Shown here piece after piece: positions 63,179 to 64,000 of a DNA stretch of 64,000 nucleotides. The translations under genes and the position numbers were made by a program. Position 1 is the first letter of the stretch, and every line of letters begins with the position of its first letter. The notes under the pieces were generated by a model. It searched no databases. It saw only the letters and a list, made by a program, of their open reading frames with translations, and was not told the origin of the DNA. This DNA is from Chrysomallon squamiferum (taxonomy: Eukaryota > Mollusca > Gastropoda > Neomphalida > Peltospiridae). The stretch lies in NCBI GenBank assembly GCA_012295275.1, contig CM022670.1, positions 25,422,755 to 25,486,754 on the forward strand, given 5' to 3'.

Positions 63179-64000
63179 GTCGATAGCTGCATATTTCACA
63201 ATGACATAAATATTGTTTTCACGGGTGTTTAATCCAAATGTGCAAGAATAACTTTCTTTTTCCTTTTTTTTATCTTATGAAATAAAGTTATGGATTAAAC
63301 GTTCTTCATCGTTTCATCTTCGAGTGATTTTGAAATATTATGTAATTTAAGATATGTTTCTTAGCCAAAGTAACGCATTAAATCGTTTGTTCGGTTATTA
63401 GTTTTTCATGAAATTTGATATATCGGTGACACTGCTGTGATTCACTCTCTCCTGTGACCGTACAAAAATAATCACCTCATTTTAGCTGACCTCACAGGAC
63501 CCGTTGTTGACTAACTCTGTAATGAAACCTTCTGCTGTTCTAAGTTAATTGTTTGCTGCACGATGAATTTCTAAAATACTGTTTCTGCAAAAATATAAAG
63601 AAATTGACAGTAACACGCGGCGATTTGACAGGAATAATTTATGGCAGTTATTGAAATGAACTGTACAATATTGAATAATAGAGAGAATATTGAATAAAAT
63701 AAACAAAAGCAAACCTATTTCATTTATATTTTCTGTCGTTACAAGAACTTTTGTTTTTAATATTTTATATGCATATAGACTTTTTTATGTATGTAAGTAC
63801 CTACGTAAACACGTATGTATGTATGTATGTATGTATGTATGCATGTATGTATGTATATGCGAGTCTTTTCTGTATTTATATACACGTGTGTATTTAAGCA
63901 CTAACATAATAACATTTTAATCAAACTCCTGCTTTATTTTTCACAACAAATTTAGTTACAGAAAAATATTTAGTATGAAATAACTACTGATAAACTAAAA
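63179..64000. other. Upstream flank of gene D, no gene seen
   Basis: AT-rich sequence with a (GTAT)n repeat at 63812-63857. No promoter could be assigned. Confidence 0.55.
63812..63857. repeat. (GTAT)n microsatellite
   Basis: About eleven units with one CATG variant. Confidence 0.9.

Overview
The window is A+T-rich, spliceosomal-intron-bearing animal nuclear DNA, crowded with long microsatellites and decayed DNA transposons. Protein similarity and gene structure fit an invertebrate; the GT31 gene cluster and intron density make a lophotrochozoan such as a mollusc plausible, but this is inference and no species is assigned. No prokaryotic operons, CRISPR arrays, rRNA or tRNA genes were seen.

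Region 1 (about 1.9-25.5 kb, + strand) is one complete 34-coding-exon gene for the cohesin regulator PDS5. All 34 exon junctions join in frame with GT-AG borders, giving 4614 nt (1537 codons plus stop). The protein has a long HEAT-type body and a Ser/Lys-rich tail with an AT-hook and a degenerate PIP-like motif. Introns 8 and 11 each carry a related ~2.2 kb element with terminal inverted repeats. The last intron offers an alternative C-terminus by retention.

Region 2 (about 25.5-47 kb) has no convincing protein-coding gene. It holds many simple repeats (including a four-part TTN array and a 118-bp GA array), a 30-bp minisatellite, two candidate non-coding exons, a repeat block whose relative lies at 53-55 kb, and a pogo/Tigger-like element flanked by TA.

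Region 3 (about 47-63.2 kb) is a cluster of four single-coding-exon glycosyltransferase family 31 (beta-1,3-galactosyl/N-acetylglucosaminyltransferase-like) genes in the order +, +, -, -. They encode type II membrane proteins expected in the Golgi. Three have the DxD metal/sugar-nucleotide motif. The third (55211-56284) has lost it by an in-frame deletion, has a second 23-residue in-frame deletion, and stays open: a probable pseudoenzyme or young pseudogene. The cluster is bracketed by an inverted repeat (41966-43495 versus 58911-60165). A Mutator-like element with a FLYWCH pseudogene interrupts a repeat between the convergent second and third genes, and a pogo-type element sits at the edge of the left inverted-repeat arm, which the right arm lacks.

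PDS5 (chromatin, housekeeping) and the GT31 genes (glycan extension, lineage-expanded) are not obviously linked in function; they are neighbours only.
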